Origin: an uncultured Psychrobacter sp.
GTDB lineage: Bacteria > Pseudomonadota > Gammaproteobacteria > Pseudomonadales > Moraxellaceae
Direction of reading: 5' to 3'
Assembly (NCBI GenBank): GCA_947501045.1
Contig: CANMUI010000001.1
Location: 1,054,001 to 1,118,000 of the forward strand
DNA: 64,000 nt
Shown here piece after piece: positions 62,597-64,000 of the stretch. Both the position numbers and the translations under genes were made by a program. The notes under the pieces were generated by a model, which worked only from the letters and a program-made list of their open reading frames with translations, did no database searches and was not told where the DNA came from. How positions within the stretch are numbered: position 1 is the first letter of the stretch; every line of letters begins with the position of its first letter.

Positions 62597-64000
62597 TTAG
62601 TCTGCAGCAACATCTGTCGTTAATTGCTTATGCAAAATTTTTCTTAGTGTTAAGATAGTCTGCGGGCTTTCTTGAATACTATGACCGCCGCTAATCACGG
62701 TTTCTGAAGCCGCGTTATCCAGATGAGCGCTAGTATAAGGTACGATGCCATCGGACAAGCTTTCAACTAAGGTTTGGCTAACGCTGCCATCAACTCTAAC
62801 AGCAGCCACTAAAGGTTTTTCTTCGTCTAGCATCGAATTACTTTTTTGCAGTGGCGCCTCAGATAAATCGATTTTGCCGCCCCCAGGCTGCATTTGTGCT
62901 AGTCCTCTGGTGATATCAGAGTCATTGCTGGCGATAATGGAGTGGTAAGTGATACGCTGGTTGATCTGAATGTCTTTAGTCAGCTGAATAAACGATGATT
63001 TATTACTAAGCTGACTGGCACCGTTTTCTAGATATAGTGCGCCCAGCGGGTTTTGTTTCAAATTACCCTGAGTGACGATAGTAGCTAAGTTATCAGTAAC
63101 GGTCTTTATCAGTCCTACCGGCAAATAGATAATACGACTTAAAGCACGAGTAAACCAGCGATCAGCATAATCAGTACCGCGAAATGGTGCGGACAAAAAT
63201 ACAGCGGTATCTACCTGCGGTAAGGTTTGTAGCTCCAAGCGGCTACTTAGCTTCTCCTCACCAAAGGATTGTTTAAGTACATCAAGGATTTGTCCTTTTT
63301 CGTGGTTTGATAGCATATCTTGATCATAGAGCCTTTCTAAATCGTCTTCTAGATTGTTATCAGAGAGCATCATGCGTGTGATGACCGCGCCCATACTGTG
63401 ACTGATAATCACACTGTTTTTGCTAGCACGGTTTTGTCCGCTAGGGTCTGTTTGCTGATAAGTGGTAGACAGTAGTTTTTGAATCTCGTAGCGGTTTTCT
63501 AGTATAGGTAAGTTGGTGGGATAAAATATTTGCCAGACTTGATAGTTATCGCGTAGCGTATCGTCATTGAAGATATCATTGGTTAAATTGACCCAAGTGT
63601 CAGGACTAGAAGCTAGGCCATGTATCATAATAATGACCCTTTTGTCAGGATCATAAGGCTCTAGCATAAACAGCTTAGGTAAACTGGTTTCTTGTCGGCG
63701 AGCCAATAGATTTAAGTAACCCACGCCGCTTAATTGGTTTTCTGCTAACCATAAGCCATAACCTGCCGAAAAATTAGCCGCTAGTGGATAATCATCGCCT
63801 AAGATGGTAGTGGTTTTGCTCTGGTAGGGATTGTATAAATGGATATCAAGCTGATTACTGTCTAATACTTCTAAAATACTACTACCAGCAGGCTTTATGA
63901 GTCCAGTAACCAGTAAGTGTCCGGTGGGATAGATGCGTGAGATCGGATCACTATCGTCCAGATTACCTTCTATGTTGCGGCTGCTCTCATCCTTGGTTAA
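62597..64000 (-). CDS. Alpha/beta hydrolase (lipase-like), 5' end beyond the right edge
   Basis: The frame is open from the stop at 62597 to the window edge, giving at least 467 residues; an apparent GTG start at 63724 lies inside it. An N-terminal part (visible from 64000 to about 63730) contains IYPTGHLLVTGLIKPAGSS and may be a beta domain. The hydrolase part has VIIMIHGLASSPDTW, the nucleophile elbow ISHSMGAVITRM, APFRGTDYADRW and the catalytic-His candidate VISGGHSIQESP. It resembles large bacterial triacylglycerol-lipase-like proteins; the substrate and any signal peptide are not visible. Confidence 0.85.
   Translation of the reverse strand, partial: LTKDESSRNIEGNLDDSDPISRIYPTGHLLVTGLIKPAGSSILEVLDSNQLDIHLYNPYQSKTTTILGDDYPLAANFSAGYGLWLAENQLSGVGYLNLLARRQETSLPKLFMLEPYDPDKRVIIMIHGLASSPDTWVNLTNDIFNDDTLRDNYQVWQIFYPTNLPILENRYEIQKLLSTTYQQTDPSGQNRASKNSVIISHSMGAVITRMMLSDNNLEDDLERLYDQDMLSNHEKGQILDVLKQSFGEEKLSSRLELQTLPQVDTAVFLSAPFRGTDYADRWFTRALSRIIYLPVGLIKTVTDNLATIVTQGNLKQNPLGALYLENGASQLSNKSSFIQLTKDIQINQRITYHSIIASNDSDITRGLAQMQPGGGKIDLSEAPLQKSNSMLDEEKPLVAAVRVDGSVSQTLVESLSDGIVPYTSAHLDNAASETVISGGHSIQESPQTILTLRKILHKQLTTDVAAD

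Noticed and set aside
63724..63724. Apparent GTG start of the right-edge hydrolase
   Set aside because: The same frame is open from here to the window edge with protein-like composition, so the gene starts outside.
1..64000. CRISPR, prophage, insertion sequence, toxin-antitoxin or integrase
   Set aside because: No direct-repeat array, transposase, integrase or phage protein was seen in any frame; the tandem repeats found have no spacers.

Overview
The window is a stretch of ordinary chromosome from a gammaproteobacterium of the family Moraxellaceae. Gene content, AT-rich intergenic DNA and protein style (Q/N/T-rich linkers and N-terminal extensions) fit Psychrobacter or a close relative best; this assignment comes from recognising protein families by eye, not from a search. 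I see no insertion sequence, prophage, integrase, CRISPR array or rRNA. Three tRNA genes are present (Asp, Val, Leu).

Layout. 1-2.5 kb: a small catabolic-looking locus, in which a GntR/FCD regulator and a carboxymuconolactone decarboxylase-like protein are divergent from a DUF1185 protein and an alpha/beta hydrolase cut by the left edge; a perfect 20-bp palindrome lies between the two arms. 2.5-4.6 kb: a TerC/CBS membrane protein and a tRNA-Val/tRNA-Asp operon, each ended by a near-identical terminator. 4.7-10.4 kb: cardiolipin synthase, an uncharacterised Sel1-repeat membrane protein, Kdo transferase WaaA and the rRNA methylase RsmE. 10.4-15 kb: a three-gene ferric-iron ABC importer with a Fur-like box. 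15-18.1 kb: CmoM, a small membrane protein and a secreted lipoprotein hydrolase. 18.5-27 kb: gyrA, rarD, a glutathione transferase, a tiny membrane protein coupled to ribonuclease Z, a DUF815 ATPase and a divergent Ser/Thr kinase. 27-30.5 kb: tRNA-Leu and the ntrB-ntrC nitrogen two-component pair.

30.5-44 kb is the envelope and isoprenoid block rimO, pyrH, frr, uppS, cdsA, dxr, rseP, bamA, lpxD, fabZ, lpxA. It joins nucleotide and ribosome functions to undecaprenyl-phosphate and CDP-diacylglycerol synthesis, the site-2 protease of the envelope stress response, outer-membrane protein assembly and lipid A acylation. No skp gene lies between bamA and lpxD. 44-49 kb: a MetP/MetS-type Na+ symporter with its 43-residue small subunit, tgt, a periplasmic SOUL protein and asd. 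49.6-59.2 kb: an endonuclease/exonuclease/phosphatase-fold membrane protein, a small orphan gene, surA and lptD on the minus strand, and the divergent peptidoglycan-recycling pair amgK-murU. 59.3-62 kb: a cytochrome bd-type quinol oxidase operon (cydA, cydB and a 38-residue third gene too short for a standard ORF cutoff). The right edge cuts a second alpha/beta hydrolase.

Most genes are well-understood housekeeping genes. The points most worth a second look are the GntR divergon with its operator, the kinase/DUF815 pair, the His-rich extension on the iron-transport ATPase, the altered UppS substrate-binding motif, the missing skp, the unannotated mini-subunits, and an isolated strong terminator near 51.15 kb with no gene in front of it.
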